From Magnetominusculus dajiuhuensis (GTDB lineage: Bacteria; Nitrospirota; Thermodesulfovibrionia; Thermodesulfovibrionales; Magnetobacteriaceae): a stretch of DNA of 15,036 nt. Position numbers and translations under genes: made by a program. The DNA is taken from assembly GCF_046044395.1 (NCBI RefSeq), contig NZ_JBJUSG010000092.1:1-15036 (forward strand). The letters run 5' to 3'. Of this stretch, positions 14,999 to 15,036 are shown in pieces. Within the stretch, counting starts at the first letter, position 1. The number at the start of each line of letters is the position of its first letter. The notes under the pieces are model-generated. The model was given only the letters and a program-made list of their open reading frames with translations. It ran no database searches and was not told where the DNA came from.

Positions 14999-15036
14999 GC
15001 AGACTGTGTCACAATAGTAAAGCAGCCCCCCCCCCC

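Noticed and set aside
14815..15012. Minus-strand 65-codon frame at the right edge
   Set aside because: It overlaps the conserved C-terminus of the receptor and a repeat, with no homology signal.

Overview
The window reads as a piece of a Gram-negative bacterial genome: it encodes a TonB-dependent outer-membrane receptor, proteins with export signals, and signalling proteins of the 'eukaryote-like' type (Ser/Thr kinases fused to FHA, TPR, WD40 and HEAT modules). This mix, together with scattered short inverted repeats, is typical of large, regulation-rich genomes such as Nitrospirota or the former deltaproteobacteria. That placement is an inference from style, not from a marker gene. The two ends look like assembly boundaries: the left edge is a tandem repeat resembling an insertion-sequence terminus, and the right edge is an interspersed repeat followed by a run of C.

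Layout. (1) 1-163: a 21-bp tandem repeat and a short gene-free stretch. (2) 164-6802, minus strand: a compact three-gene operon, transcribed right to left. It encodes an FHA / zinc-ribbon / Ser-Thr kinase, then a small probable lipoprotein, then a 1584-residue Ser/Thr kinase carrying TPRs, two seven-bladed WD40 propellers, one membrane helix and a C-terminal HEAT-like domain. (3) 6803-6974: a divergent promoter region. (4) 6975-10169, plus strand: a MalT/LuxR-like STAND ATPase with helical repeats and a SARP-type (winged helix + BTAD) output, whose last ~76 codons are cut off by one in-frame TGA. (5) 10174-10194: a strong hairpin, probably a shared terminator between converging genes. (6) 10222-12680, minus strand: a periplasmic ABC_sub_bind-type binding protein translationally coupled (ATGA overlap) to a membrane sensor histidine kinase whose phosphoacceptor histidine has become arginine. 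(7) 12681-12939 and onward: a divergent regulatory region invaded by 'TCATTCCGGCTT' repeats. (8) 12940-14886, plus strand: a TonB-dependent receptor whose apparent start lies inside a repeat element. (9) 14887-15036: another repeat copy and poly-C.

How the parts may work together. The left operon looks like a phospho-signalling unit: an FHA kinase able to bind phosphothreonine, a cell-envelope lipoprotein, and a membrane-spanning kinase that could couple an external HEAT domain to cytoplasmic scaffolds. The right cluster looks like an uptake-and-sense unit: receptor in the outer membrane, binding protein in the periplasm, sensor in the inner membrane, with no response regulator inside the window. 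Three genes show signs of decay or unusual mechanism: the stop in the SARP regulator, the missing His in the sensor, and the unclear start of the receptor. The most notable candidate system is the operon with the dual-propeller transmembrane kinase.
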